This document shows, one piece after another, positions 25,117-33,505 of a stretch of DNA of 64,000 nt. Source of the stretch: Deltaproteobacteria bacterium (GTDB taxonomy: Bacteria; UBA10199; JACPAL01); NCBI GenBank assembly GCA_016180855.1, contig JACPAL010000015.1, positions 102,596 through 166,595 of the forward strand, written 5' to 3'. Below the pieces are notes generated by a model. It was not told the origin of the DNA. It saw only the letters and a program-made list of their open reading frames with translations, and ran no database searches. The first letter of the stretch is position 1, and each line of letters opens with the position of its first letter. Position numbers and translations under genes: made by a program.

Positions 25117-25847
25117 TGAAATTGGACGAAATTAGTGTCATTGTGCCAGCCCTCAATGAAGCGGGAAACTTGTCTCAAACGGCGGAGGCGATCTTTAATG
25201 CCGTTCATGGGTTACCGGTTTGTCTGGAAATTTTGCTTATTAACGACGGAAGTCGAGACGAAACCGGATCGTTGGCAAATCAGCTGGCGGGTCGATATTC
25301 GGAAATCAGGGTGATTCATCATTCAGAGCCAAAGGGGCTTGGTTTCTGCTATCGTGAAGGCATTCGTAGGGCCACCTATCCTCGCGTTGTGATGATTCCC
25401 GGTGATAATGAGATCGAAGAAACCTCCATTCGAAGGATGTTCGAAGCCTCCGTGATGTGCGATTCTGTACTCCTCTTCATTGGCAACACGTCAGTTAGGT
25501 CTCCTGTACGCAGGCTGATCTCCTCCTTCTATGTTCAGCTTTTGAATTTCCTCTTTGGGTTAAAGATTCGTTACTACAATGGTCCCTGCATCCTTTCAAA
25601 AGAAAGGGTTCGCGAGGTCATGCTATCGACGGATGGTTTTGGCTATATGTCGGCGATTGTTGTTCAACTTGCAAAAATGGGAGTGTCGCTTCACGAAGTC
25701 GAGATGAGACTGAAACCTCGGACGTATGGACAGACCAAATTTTTTACTTTCAGGAATATCTGGAGTGTATTAACGATGTTGGTCAGACTCTATTACAAGA
25801 TTTACCTGTCACCTCAACGACGTCGATGGTATACCAACGTTAGTTGA
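25116..25847 (+). CDS. Family 2 glycosyltransferase (DPMS-like)
   Basis: The protein is 243 residues from ATG 25116, whose A is shared with the TGA of the E1-beta gene. GT2 features are ISVIVPALNEAGNLSQTAEA, LLINDGSRDETGS and IPGDNEIEE, in which the DxD-type motif is GDN. The C-terminal part has one hydrophobic stretch and a basic end. It resembles dolichol-phosphate-mannose-synthase-like transferases that load a sugar onto undecaprenyl phosphate. It likely transfers the sugar built by the preceding genes. Confidence 0.83.
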   Translation: MKLDEISVIVPALNEAGNLSQTAEAIFNAVHGLPVCLEILLINDGSRDETGSLANQLAGRYSEIRVIHHSEPKGLGFCYREGIRRATYPRVVMIPGDNEIEETSIRRMFEASVMCDSVLLFIGNTSVRSPVRRLISSFYVQLLNFLFGLKIRYYNGPCILSKERVREVMLSTDGFGYMSAIVVQLAKMGVSLHEVEMRLKPRTYGQTKFFTFRNIWSVLTMLVRLYYKIYLSPQRRRWYTNVS

Positions 25848-25961
25848 AATTTGAGAAGAGAAAAAATCATGAGGGCTGTCAAAGAATTTCAACTAAAGAC
25901 TGGACATCATCTAAGAAGATGCATTACTGAACGGCGCTTGTCTGGATAAGCGGAGCGATCA

Positions 25962-27107
25962 ATGAGTGAAGAGATAAATATACTGGAATATGTGAGGATC
26001 ATCTATCGTCGGTGGTGGATTGTTGGAACCTTTGTCATTGTGGGGCTCCTCGTTGGGGTTACTTATGCCTTAGTGTCAACTTCGTTTTATCGTGCCCAAG
26101 CATCAATTATACCGTCTGCTTCTGAAGGAAGCGGGATTGCCCTTCCTGCGGGGTTGGCAGGATTTGCCGGTGCAATGGGTGTTCCGATGGCTAATGATCC
26201 TACCAGAAGAGCGGTTACCCTTCTCGAAAGTCGCGCTCTTGCGGAATTAATTGTCAAAAAATTCGATCTCATCCCCGTTCTGTATGATATACCTGAATAT
26301 CTTTCTCCGGAGGAGCGAGAGAGGGAGATAAAAAAAATTCCCCTCTATAAGGCGGCGGAATCTTTGCGGGGCATGATGAGTTTTGAGGAGGCCAGACAGG
26401 CAGGTACGGTTGAGATCGCTGCGGTTTCAGTCAAGCCGGAACTGACGGTCGATCTGATTCGCTGGTACCTTGAGGGTTTTCGAGAATTTATCAATCAGGA
26501 GTCGATGATGAAGTCACGGCACAAGCGTGTCAATTTGGAGGCTCAAATTTTGAGAAATCAGGTCGAACTGTTGGAGGCAACAAAGCTCATCAGCGATTTT
26601 TATGAAAAGACATCGATTTCGGGTGTCGATTCGAAAGTTGATGTGACAATTAACTCCTCAGCTGTCGTGAATGACACTGGAATTTCGGTTGCCTATGGTG
26701 ACCAGAATGAGTCCGGTCCGGATGTTGGTGAACAATCGGATTCGTCCTCGTTCGACCTGGGGGAAATTCGGATGAAAGAAAAAAAACTGGAAGAAAGAAC
26801 ACGGGGTGTCATTGTCAAGGATGTCCCTCAACAGGCCTATTTAGAGTATCTTATGGGGAGATTGGCGCTTTTGAGGCAACTTCAGGGAACCTTGGTTCAG
26901 CAGTACGAAAATACCAAGGTGGAGGAAGCCAGCGCCATAGCCGGTTTTTCTCTCCTCGACGCGCCGTCCCTCCCGGCTCGGCCCTGGAAACCGAATCGAA
27001 CTATGGCTATTAATGTTTCTTTGTTGTCATCGTTTTTCCTTTCTCTATTCGTTGTTTTGGGATGGGAGTATATCCACCGCTTGAGAGTGGGAGAGCGACA
27101 CCTATGA
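25962..27107 (+). CDS. Wzz/GumC-type chain-length or co-polymerase protein
   Basis: The 381-residue protein has an N-terminal cytoplasmic start (MSEEINILEYVRIIYRRWW), a first TM helix (about 20-40), a long periplasmic, coiled-coil-rich region, and a second TM helix near residues 348-368. The proline-rich run DAPSLPARPWKPNR just before TM2 is the signature of polysaccharide co-polymerases. No tyrosine-kinase domain follows. It controls polymer length or export. A 114-nt gap without a convincing gene precedes it. Its TGA overlaps the ATG of the SLBB export protein. Confidence 0.88.
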   Translation: MSEEINILEYVRIIYRRWWIVGTFVIVGLLVGVTYALVSTSFYRAQASIIPSASEGSGIALPAGLAGFAGAMGVPMANDPTRRAVTLLESRALAELIVKKFDLIPVLYDIPEYLSPEEREREIKKIPLYKAAESLRGMMSFEEARQAGTVEIAAVSVKPELTVDLIRWYLEGFREFINQESMMKSRHKRVNLEAQILRNQVELLEATKLISDFYEKTSISGVDSKVDVTINSSAVVNDTGISVAYGDQNESGPDVGEQSDSSSFDLGEIRMKEKKLEERTRGVIVKDVPQQAYLEYLMGRLALLRQLQGTLVQQYENTKVEEASAIAGFSLLDAPSLPARPWKPNRTMAINVSLLSSFFLSLFVVLGWEYIHRLRVGERHL

Positions 27108-28255
27108 AATTTAAAAGTTCCTGGATAAATAGGTTTCTTGCTTCTCTTGTTCTTGTTTCATTTCTCTTTTCTGTTGGGGTAAGCGACGTGTTGGCTCAAA
27201 CGAAAATCCCGACCGAGAGTGGTGGTGGTGCCGATGCGGCCTCCGGATTAAGCTTTCGCGAAAAAAGCATTCCTCCTCCTCCGTCACCGTTTCTTCATGG
27301 GGGTGGGACAGCTGGCGTGCCTCAGATTTCTTCGCCGATGGGCGGAGGAATGGGCGCTCCCCCTGTTCTTTTTTATCAGGTTCACGTGCTTGGGGAGGTG
27401 ACTTATCCGGGGACTTATCGGGTGATGGCCTCAACACGAATGGCTGAACTGGTTGGGATGGCCGGCGGAGTGACTCCACTTGGGTCCGATAGACGAGTCG
27501 AGTTGCGTCATGAGAAGCAACAAAAAACCTATGATCTGCTTCAATTCAAGATTTCGGCTGATCTCTCTCAAAATCCTTATGTTCAGGATAACGATATCAT
27601 CTTTGTGCCACTTAAAAGAAAAACGATTCGTATTGTTGGAGCTGTCAAGAGGCCCGGTGAATACGAGATGGTTCGTGAGACATCTATTGACGATGTGGTT
27701 CGTTTGGCCGGTGGATTTACTGTCGGCTTTCTCGTGGAAGACGGAATTCATATAATTCGTTTTGAGGGATCACAGCGACAAGTTATTAAATTGGAACCTT
27801 CTTCTAGTGATTGGAAAAAATTCGATATCCAGGGGGGAGATGTTATTTATATTCCAAATGTTATTACCAAGAAGAACAGGTTTGATTTCGGTTTGCCCAA
27901 GCTCCCGGGAGACAATATTTTTTATCCGTCTTTTGAAGACAGGGTTTTTGTCGTCGGTGCCGTGAACGAAGCGGGCGCCTATCCCTTTAATCCTTACTAC
28001 ACGATCTCTCAATACTTGAGTCTGGCAGCTGGAAAAACGCTCATGGCAAAGAGAAAGCTCTATGTCGTTTCTCCAGACGGCAAGCGTGTCAAGGTGAAGA
28101 AAGGCAAAGAAGAGGGCATCGTCATCAATCCGGGGGATACGATCATTGTGCCGGAAAAGAGATTCGACTCTGAAGGGTGGCTGAGCCTCTTCATGACGAT
28201 CACCAATTTTACTACGAGCATGATCTTTACGATCGTGGCACTCTCGCGACTTTAA
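27104..28255 (+). CDS. Polysaccharide export protein with SLBB domains
   Basis: The protein is 383 residues from ATG 27104, chosen because it overlaps the upstream stop (ATGA) and starts a clear signal peptide (SWINRFLASLVLVSFLFSVG, cleavage near VLAQ). A Pro/Gly-rich linker leads to SLBB-type beta-grasp repeats: VHVLGEVTYPGTYRVMASTR, IRIVGAVKRPGEYEMVRETS and VFVVGAVNEAGAYPFNPYYT. A hydrophobic helix ends the protein. It probably forms the periplasmic/outer-membrane export channel (Wza-like) with the Wzz protein. The stop overlaps that of the opposite-strand gene by 4 nt. Confidence 0.88.
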   Translation: MKFKSSWINRFLASLVLVSFLFSVGVSDVLAQTKIPTESGGGADAASGLSFREKSIPPPPSPFLHGGGTAGVPQISSPMGGGMGAPPVLFYQVHVLGEVTYPGTYRVMASTRMAELVGMAGGVTPLGSDRRVELRHEKQQKTYDLLQFKISADLSQNPYVQDNDIIFVPLKRKTIRIVGAVKRPGEYEMVRETSIDDVVRLAGGFTVGFLVEDGIHIIRFEGSQRQVIKLEPSSSDWKKFDIQGGDVIYIPNVITKKNRFDFGLPKLPGDNIFYPSFEDRVFVVGAVNEAGAYPFNPYYTISQYLSLAAGKTLMAKRKLYVVSPDGKRVKVKKGKEEGIVINPGDTIIVPEKRFDSEGWLSLFMTITNFTTSMIFTIVALSRL

Positions 28256-28923
28256 GAATTTCTTTTCATCTCATCCCGGTATTGAAACCAGATCTGACCA
28301 TAAGGATGGCTCTTGTGGTTTTCGTACCACGGTCCGCCTTCCGTATAGTGAATCAACTTCGTTGATTCATCATACCTCTCCAGAACATTCCAGCTCTTTG
28401 GGATTTCTCCGATAAACTGATCCGAAATCGGTTCAAACCGATGAAGCCAGCTTGCTGGCTTCATCTCCACATCCTCCTTCGACCAACAGGTCAATCGTTT
28501 ACAATTTAATAGCATCAGGCTGGACCAGTTCTTCCGGGGGTAGTTTGTCTGGGGTCGTCCATCCAACTTGATTGCTACTTCCGAATGGTAGTTATGTTTG
28601 ACGACCCGGAGCCAATAGGAATCAAGATCCAGGTCAAACAACTCGTTGATATCGGAGAAACAGAGCATGTCGTTATCCATAAAGAGTGCCTTTCCTTTGA
28701 AACCACAGAGATAAGGCACCAAGAAACGTGTATAGGTAAATTCTGTTGTGGCGAGCGGGTCTTTTTCTCTTCGGAATCCTGTTTTTGCAACAATATCCTT
28801 CAACCTAAGGGGATTAATTTCCACCGGTCTTGAGGCATGTTTTTCTATCGAGTATTTCAGAACGTGGTAAGCAATTTCCGAACCAGGATCAAATCCGATA
28901 AAGATTTTGTTTTTTTCCACCAT
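28252..28923 (-). CDS. GT8-like glycosyltransferase
   Basis: The 223-residue protein starts KIFIGFDPGSEIAYHVLKYS and has the metal-binding run ALFMDNDMLCFSDINELFDL (DxD near residues 77-80). Its C-terminal IHYTEGGPWYEN is typical of GT8-like retaining transferases. It is the last gene of the - strand operon with kdsB, kdsA and kdsD, 2 nt after kdsD. It may add a sugar to the LPS core or to the Kdo region. No membrane segment is seen. Confidence 0.75.
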   Translation of the reverse strand: MVEKNKIFIGFDPGSEIAYHVLKYSIEKHASRPVEINPLRLKDIVAKTGFRREKDPLATTEFTYTRFLVPYLCGFKGKALFMDNDMLCFSDINELFDLDLDSYWLRVVKHNYHSEVAIKLDGRPQTNYPRKNWSSLMLLNCKRLTCWSKEDVEMKPASWLHRFEPISDQFIGEIPKSWNVLERYDESTKLIHYTEGGPWYENHKSHPYGQIWFQYRDEMKRNS

Positions 28924-28925
28924 GA

Positions 28926-29897
28926 CTACACAACACCTGCTTTCAAAATATCATTCAGATGAATGACCCCTTCCACGTGTTGATCGGCGTCAACAACTAC
29001 AAGGGCCGCAATTTCGTGACACTCCATTAACTGGACCGCCTTGGCAGCCAGGTGATGCTTGTAAGTTGTTTTTGGGGCTTGAGTCATAACATCACGGGCC
29101 TTTAGGTGAGAAAAATCGGTTGTCTTTTCCAAGAGACGCCTCAGATCACCATCGGTGATTACTCCCGCAAGCCTTCGATCATGATTAAGCACCGAGGTCA
29201 TCCCCAGCCTCTTGGCGTTCATCTCCGTGATAACCTCTTTCATCGGTGTCTCTTCGTAAACAATCGGAAGATCCGATCCTCCCCTCATCAGATCCTGTAC
29301 CTTGGTCAATAATTTCTTCCCCAACGTTCCTCCGGGGTGAAAGAGGGCAAAGTCTTCTGCCTGGATCCCCCTCTTTTCTAACAACGCAACCGCCATTGCA
29401 TCTCCCATCGCGAGGGCTGCCGTGGTGCTAGTGGTTGGGACAAAACCGATCGGAGCCGCCTCTTCACGAACACTGACGTTCATGACGATGGTACTTGTCT
29501 TGGCTAGCGTGGAATGTTCATTTCCAACAAGGCAGATGAGAGGGAGATCCATTCTCTTGATGGAGGGGAGTAGTTTAAGGATTTCTTCGGTTTCTCCGCT
29601 GTTGGAGAGGGCGAGAACGACATCTCCCTTCGTCAGCATGCCAAGGTCGCCATGGCTTCCTTCAGCGGCATGAAGAAAAAAGGAGGGAGTGCCTGTGCTG
29701 GCCAACGTGGACGAGATTTTTCGGGCAATAATTCCCGATTTGCCAACTCCTGTCACCGCGACTCTTCCTTTGCAGCGAAAGAGAATGTCAACGGCCTCGC
29801 AAAAGTTGGCATCAATCCGGCCTCTCAAGTCCTGAATCGCCTTGGCCTCAATTTCCAGGACCCTTCGCCCACTTGTTATGATGGTATCATTTTTCAT
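28926..29897 (-). CDS. kdsD: Arabinose-5-phosphate isomerase (KdsD/KpsF type)
   Basis: The 323-residue enzyme interconverts D-ribulose 5-phosphate and D-arabinose 5-phosphate, the first Kdo step. An SIS domain (about 40-180) has VAVTGVGKSGIIARKISSTL, FFLHAAEGSHGDLGML and LALSNSGETEEILKLLP. Two CBS domains follow (about 205-323), with MKEVITEMNAKRLGMTSVLN and DLRRLLEKTTD. The length is normal. The gene is 4 nt downstream of kdsA, so kdsB, kdsA and kdsD form one operon. Confidence 0.95.
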   Translation of the reverse strand: MKNDTIITSGRRVLEIEAKAIQDLRGRIDANFCEAVDILFRCKGRVAVTGVGKSGIIARKISSTLASTGTPSFFLHAAEGSHGDLGMLTKGDVVLALSNSGETEEILKLLPSIKRMDLPLICLVGNEHSTLAKTSTIVMNVSVREEAAPIGFVPTTSTTAALAMGDAMAVALLEKRGIQAEDFALFHPGGTLGKKLLTKVQDLMRGGSDLPIVYEETPMKEVITEMNAKRLGMTSVLNHDRRLAGVITDGDLRRLLEKTTDFSHLKARDVMTQAPKTTYKHHLAAKAVQLMECHEIAALVVVDADQHVEGVIHLNDILKAGVV

Positions 29898-29901
29898 CAG
29901 T

Positions 29902-30726
29902 TCACTTTCCTCTTACAACGGCATAAACGGTTTTCAGTTTTTTTAGAAGCGCCGGGGCGTCACTTAAACGTAGCATATTTGTTCCATCGGAAAGGGCTCT
30001 TACCGGATCTGGATGGATTTCCATAAAAAAACCATCACAACCAGCCGCCACTGCTGCCAAAGAGAGTGTTGGAATGAATTCCCGCTGACCATCTGTTGAG
30101 GTTCCGTTTCCACCAGGGAGCTGAACGCTATGCGTGGCATCAAAGATCACCAGACAGCCGGTCTTCTTCATGATTGGAATTGAGCGCATATCGGACACCA
30201 GATTGTTGTAACCAAAACTTGTTCCCCGATCTGTCAACAGGACCTGGCTATTGCCTGTGGAACGAACCTTTTCAACCGCCTGTTCCATGTCCCAGGGGGC
30301 CATAAATTGACCTTTTTTGATATTCACCGGCTTTCCCGTACGACCAGCGGCGAGTAACAGATCGGTTTGACGACAGAGAAAGGCGGGAATTTGAAGAATA
30401 TCAATAATCTCTGCCGCGGCCCGAGCCTCTTCCGGATGATGGACGTCAGACAGTATCGGGACACCAAATGTTTTCCTGACTTTTTCCAAGATTCGGAGCC
30501 CCTCTTCGATCCCCGGTCCCCGGAACGACTTGACAGAAGTCCGATTCGCTTTGTCATAGGAGGACTTGAAAACATAGGGGATCCCCAATTCGTCTGTCAG
30601 ACGTACCATGGATTCTGCGACCTGCAACGCCAGATTTTCGCTTTCCAGGACACAGGGACCTCCAACAAGAAAGAGACTTTCTCCCAAAATGACTCTTCGC
30701 TTTTCTGTGTTAAGAATAATTGTCAT
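29902..30726 (-). CDS. kdsA: 3-deoxy-8-phosphooctulonate synthase
   Basis: The 274-residue enzyme condenses arabinose 5-phosphate with phosphoenolpyruvate to Kdo 8-phosphate. Family blocks are LVGGPCVLESENLALQVAES, FKSSYDKANRTSVKSFRGPG, LSDVHHPEEA, LLTDRGTSFGYNNLVSDMRS and FDATHSVQLPGG. A Cys in LVGGPCVLES and the DATHSVQ region fit the family's metal-site positions. It starts 4 nt inside the kdsB stop. Confidence 0.96.
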   Translation of the reverse strand: MTIILNTEKRRVILGESLFLVGGPCVLESENLALQVAESMVRLTDELGIPYVFKSSYDKANRTSVKSFRGPGIEEGLRILEKVRKTFGVPILSDVHHPEEARAAAEIIDILQIPAFLCRQTDLLLAAGRTGKPVNIKKGQFMAPWDMEQAVEKVRSTGNSQVLLTDRGTSFGYNNLVSDMRSIPIMKKTGCLVIFDATHSVQLPGGNGTSTDGQREFIPTLSLAAVAAGCDGFFMEIHPDPVRALSDGTNMLRLSDAPALLKKLKTVYAVVRGK

Positions 30727-31460
30727 TGTTGTGAAAGAAGAAGGGAGGCTTTCTGAAGATCCTCTGAGGTATCAACCTCAACGACTGATTGGGACGTTGA
30801 AAATACACGGATGGGATAACCATTTTCGAGTGCTCGAAGCTGCTCCAAGGATTCTGCTTTTTCAAGCGGTGAGGGGGGGAGTTGGCTAAAGAGAGGAAGA
30901 AACTGACGCTGAAAGATATAGACTCCAATATGTCTGAAAACTTGGGTCTGTTTTCCATCTCTGGCAAATGGGATAGGAGACCTGGAAAAATAGAGTGCCA
31001 TCCCCTTTAAATCGGTTACCACCTTGACCAGATTTGGATTCTCAATTTCGGTTGGATCGGACAGGTCACTTTTGAGGGTCCCCATCGGGGCGGTCTGACC
31101 CGGTTCACAAAAGCCCGAAATCAAGGTGTCAAGTGTTGCAGGTTGAATCAGCGGAAGGTCCCCCTGGAGGTTGACAACCACTTCGGCTTGATATTTCGCG
31201 TTGACCTCGGCCACTCGATCTGTACCGCTGGTGTGACGCGATGAGGTCATGATGACATGGCCATCAAATGACTGGGCTACTTTGAAAATCCTTTCATCAT
31301 CAGTTGCTATCACAACCTCGTTGGCCAGTTTTGCCTGCCTGGCCCTCTCATAAACATGCTGGACCATCGGTTTTCCACAAAGGTTGGCGAGGGGTTTTAC
31401 AGGTAGGCGTGTTGAACCGTAACGTGCCGGAATAACTATCAAAGTTTTAAGAGCCCTCAT
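30723..31460 (-). CDS. kdsB: 3-deoxy-manno-octulosonate cytidylyltransferase
   Basis: The 245-residue enzyme makes CMP-Kdo. It has LIVIPARYGSTRLPVKPLAN at the N-terminus, then VVIATDDERI, VIMTSSRHTSGTDRVAEVNA, VVNLQGDLPLI and HIGVYIFQRQFL. The usual Q-G-D-x-P motif has Leu at x. The start at 31460 lacks a Shine-Dalgarno site: CTCCTCC, its complement, precedes the ATG. A near-consensus promoter ends only 11 nt upstream, so a leaderless or very short-leader mRNA is likely. An in-frame TTG seven codons later is a weaker alternative. Confidence 0.95.
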   Translation of the reverse strand: MRALKTLIVIPARYGSTRLPVKPLANLCGKPMVQHVYERARQAKLANEVVIATDDERIFKVAQSFDGHVIMTSSRHTSGTDRVAEVNAKYQAEVVVNLQGDLPLIQPATLDTLISGFCEPGQTAPMGTLKSDLSDPTEIENPNLVKVVTDLKGMALYFSRSPIPFARDGKQTQVFRHIGVYIFQRQFLPLFSQLPPSPLEKAESLEQLRALENGYPIRVFSTSQSVVEVDTSEDLQKASLLLSQQ

Positions 31461-31471
31461 GGAGGAGACTA

Positions 31472-31500
31472 TATATAAGCGGCGGTTTAGGGGGAGTCAA
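31472..31500 (-). promoter_or_regulatory. Promoter of kdsB operon
   Basis: On the - strand TTGACT (31500-31495) is followed after 17 nt by TATATA (31477-31472). This is close to the sigma-70 consensus with optimal spacing. The -10 box lies 11 nt before the kdsB ATG, so transcription would begin about at the start codon. Confidence 0.55.
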
Positions 31501-31516
31501 GTTGCCATCATTTTAT

Positions 31517-31614
31517 GGGACTGTTGAAAAATGCCATCTGCTGCGTTCCCCTCGTCGCCGGCTCCTCGACGTACCCTCAAGTACGCCTGCGTCGCGGCTC
31601 CTCGGGGTGCCTTT
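31517..31614. repeat. Half of a MITE-like dispersed palindromic repeat
   Basis: The stretch begins GGGACTGTTGAAAAATG, the terminal sequence of dispersed palindromic elements I know from several deltaproteobacterial genomes. It continues with a GC-rich part holding the hairpin CGTAC-CCTCAA-GTACG (31570-31585) and the direct 10-mer CGGCTCCTCG at 31559 and 31595. The expected matching right end (reverse complement of the left end) is missing; AT-rich sequence follows. It lies between divergent operons, upstream of the + strand promoter. Confidence 0.55.
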
Positions 31615-31621
31615 AATCATA

Positions 31622-31650
31622 TTGATCTTAAGCTAAACCATCCATATTAA
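31622..31650 (+). promoter_or_regulatory. Candidate promoter of the 31684-37337 operon
   Basis: TTGATC (31622-31627), a 17-nt spacer and TATTAA (31645-31650) form a plausible sigma-70 promoter. The start codon follows 33 nt later, preceded by a strong AAGGAGG ribosome site (31669-31675). It sits right at the decayed edge of the MITE-like repeat. Confidence 0.4.
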
Positions 31651-31683
31651 AAACCATTTATATGTGAAAAGGAGGATATAACT

Positions 31684-32661
31684 ATGAGTTTGGCTACCAG
31701 TGTAGGCTCGGTGCAGAAAGAGGTTATTACGGGAAGAATTGACAATATTACCCGCATTCCTCCGAAGTATAGGAGTGTTACACCTCCATGCCCCAAAAGT
31801 GTTAAGATTGAATTGACGGCACGTTGTGATTTCCAGTGTTTTTTCTGTGCGACCAGCTTTAGACTGCGCGAAAAGGGGGATATTGACTGGGATTTATTGT
31901 GCCGACTCCTTCGTGAGATGCGAGCGGCAGGTGTCGAAGAGATAGGAATGTTCTATCTCGGTGAGTCTCTTCTTTACAAAAAACTAGCCGAAGCGATTGC
32001 CTATGCCAAAAATGAGATTGGATATCCTTATGTTTTCTTAACCACCAATGGGAGGATGGCTACTCCGGAGAGGATTAAGGCCTGCCTCATGGCGGGTCTC
32101 GATAGCTTGAAATTTTCCTTTAATTGGTCAGGACCCGAGCAGTGCAAGGAAGTGACGGGTGTTGATGCCTTTGAAACCGTTGTTCGGCATATCCGTGAAA
32201 CATGGGAAGTGCGGGATCAGGTAGAGAAGGAGACAGGTCACAGGTGCGGTTTATATGCCTCTTCGATCCAGTACGATGGAGAGCAGCTGAAACGAATGGA
32301 GAACGCCGTATTGCAGATCAAGCCTTATGTCGATCAACACTACTGGCTTCCTCTTTATTCGCAGGCGGGACTTACTGGTGGTGCTAAGGATACACAGCCC
32401 GTTGCCGGCAACATTGGGAGGATAGGAGCGCTGAGAGAGCCTCTTCCCTGCTGGTCTCTTTTCACGGAAGGGCATATTACCTATGATGGACGACTCTCTG
32501 CCTGTTGTTTTGATCATGATGGGCGCTTCAACATGGGGAATTTGAATGAGATCTCCTTTATGGAGGCCTGGCATAGTAAGCCGTTTCAAAAACTCCGTCA
32601 GGCCAATCTTCGAGAAGATGTGGCAGGGACCGCCTGCGAAAAGTGTATCGCTTATTGCTAG
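31684..32661 (+). CDS. Radical SAM/SPASM protein
   Basis: The 325-residue protein has the cluster motif TARCDFQCFFCATSF (CxxxCxxC, about 45-59), YLGESLL and TTNGR. A C-terminal SPASM region runs DGRLSACCFDHDGRFNMGNL to CEKCIAYC with several Cys for auxiliary Fe-S clusters. Members modify peptides, sugars or small molecules by C-H abstraction. It is the first gene of a + strand operon with a methyltransferase, an aminotransferase, a split transketolase and an epimerase. It may oxidise or rearrange a nucleotide sugar. Its stop is TAG at 32659-32661. Confidence 0.83.
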   Translation: MSLATSVGSVQKEVITGRIDNITRIPPKYRSVTPPCPKSVKIELTARCDFQCFFCATSFRLREKGDIDWDLLCRLLREMRAAGVEEIGMFYLGESLLYKKLAEAIAYAKNEIGYPYVFLTTNGRMATPERIKACLMAGLDSLKFSFNWSGPEQCKEVTGVDAFETVVRHIRETWEVRDQVEKETGHRCGLYASSIQYDGEQLKRMENAVLQIKPYVDQHYWLPLYSQAGLTGGAKDTQPVAGNIGRIGALREPLPCWSLFTEGHITYDGRLSACCFDHDGRFNMGNLNEISFMEAWHSKPFQKLRQANLREDVAGTACEKCIAYC

Positions 32662-32731
32662 CGTTAGTTACACCACCAATACCTTCAGAGGGCTTGCGAT
32701 CAGCGCAGAGATTGGGGTAGTGAAGTGGCCG

Positions 32732-33505
32732 ATGCCCGATTATTCCACCATTACCGAACTTCCGGACAGTCTCGTTATGCCGATCCAGATTCGGCGGACC
32801 TACAGTCGGTACCTGTTTGGCTCTCTCTATTGTGAGGGGAAGGATGTTCTGGAGGTCGCTTGTGGGGGGGGGCAGGGGTTGGGGCTCCTTGCCAAAAGGG
32901 CGAGAAAGGTTGTCGGAGGGGATTATGAAGAAAAGAACCTTGCCTATGCCCGGCAGACTTACAAGGGGCAAGGGAAGATAGAGATCGTATCGCTGGATGC
33001 CCATGACTTGAAGTTGCCGGACAGGAGCTTTGATGTTATTTTGCTCTACGAAGCGATCTACTATCTCCATTCGCCCGAAAAATTTTTACAGGAGTGCCGC
33101 CGTGTTTTAAGGCCTGGAGGAGTCCTGATCCTTTGTACTGCCAACAAGGACTGGCCTGATTTTAATCCAAGCCCCTTTAGCCATCGCTATTTTTCTGTGC
33201 CCGAACTGAACCGATTTCTTGGCGAGAACGGTTTTCGTCCAAAATTTTATGGGGCGTTCCCCGATGATCCAGCGGAGGGGAGTCGGCTGCGCTCTCTTAT
33301 CAAGAAGGTCGCCGTGAAGCTCCACCTGATTCCCAAAACCATGAAGGGAAAGGTCTTGCTCAAGAGGCTCTTTTTTGGGGGGTTGGTGAAGCTGCCTTGG
33401 GAACTGAAGGAGGGGGATGCGACCTATGAGGAGCCTGTGGCATTACCTGCGGACCAGGTTGACACGGTTCATACCGCGCTATACGCTGTCGGGACTTCAG
33501 TATGA
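32732..33505 (+). CDS. Class I SAM-dependent methyltransferase
   Basis: The protein is 257 residues from ATG 32732 (PDYSTITELPDSL). A GTG at 32720 would add four. Upstream in-frame codons overlap the radical SAM gene and look non-coding. Motifs are VLEVACGGGQGLGLLAKRA (about 39-57), VVGGDYEEKNL, DRSFDVILLYEAIYYL and RVLRPGGVLILCTANKDW. The neighbours suggest that it methylates a sugar. The stop overlaps the aminotransferase start by 4 nt. Confidence 0.87.
   Translation: MPDYSTITELPDSLVMPIQIRRTYSRYLFGSLYCEGKDVLEVACGGGQGLGLLAKRARKVVGGDYEEKNLAYARQTYKGQGKIEIVSLDAHDLKLPDRSFDVILLYEAIYYLHSPEKFLQECRRVLRPGGVLILCTANKDWPDFNPSPFSHRYFSVPELNRFLGENGFRPKFYGAFPDDPAEGSRLRSLIKKVAVKLHLIPKTMKGKVLLKRLFFGGLVKLPWELKEGDATYEEPVALPADQVDTVHTALYAVGTSV

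Noticed and set aside
25869..25949. 26-codon frame upstream of the first wzz
   Set aside because: No good ribosome site or recognisable sequence; most likely chance in a 114-nt gap.
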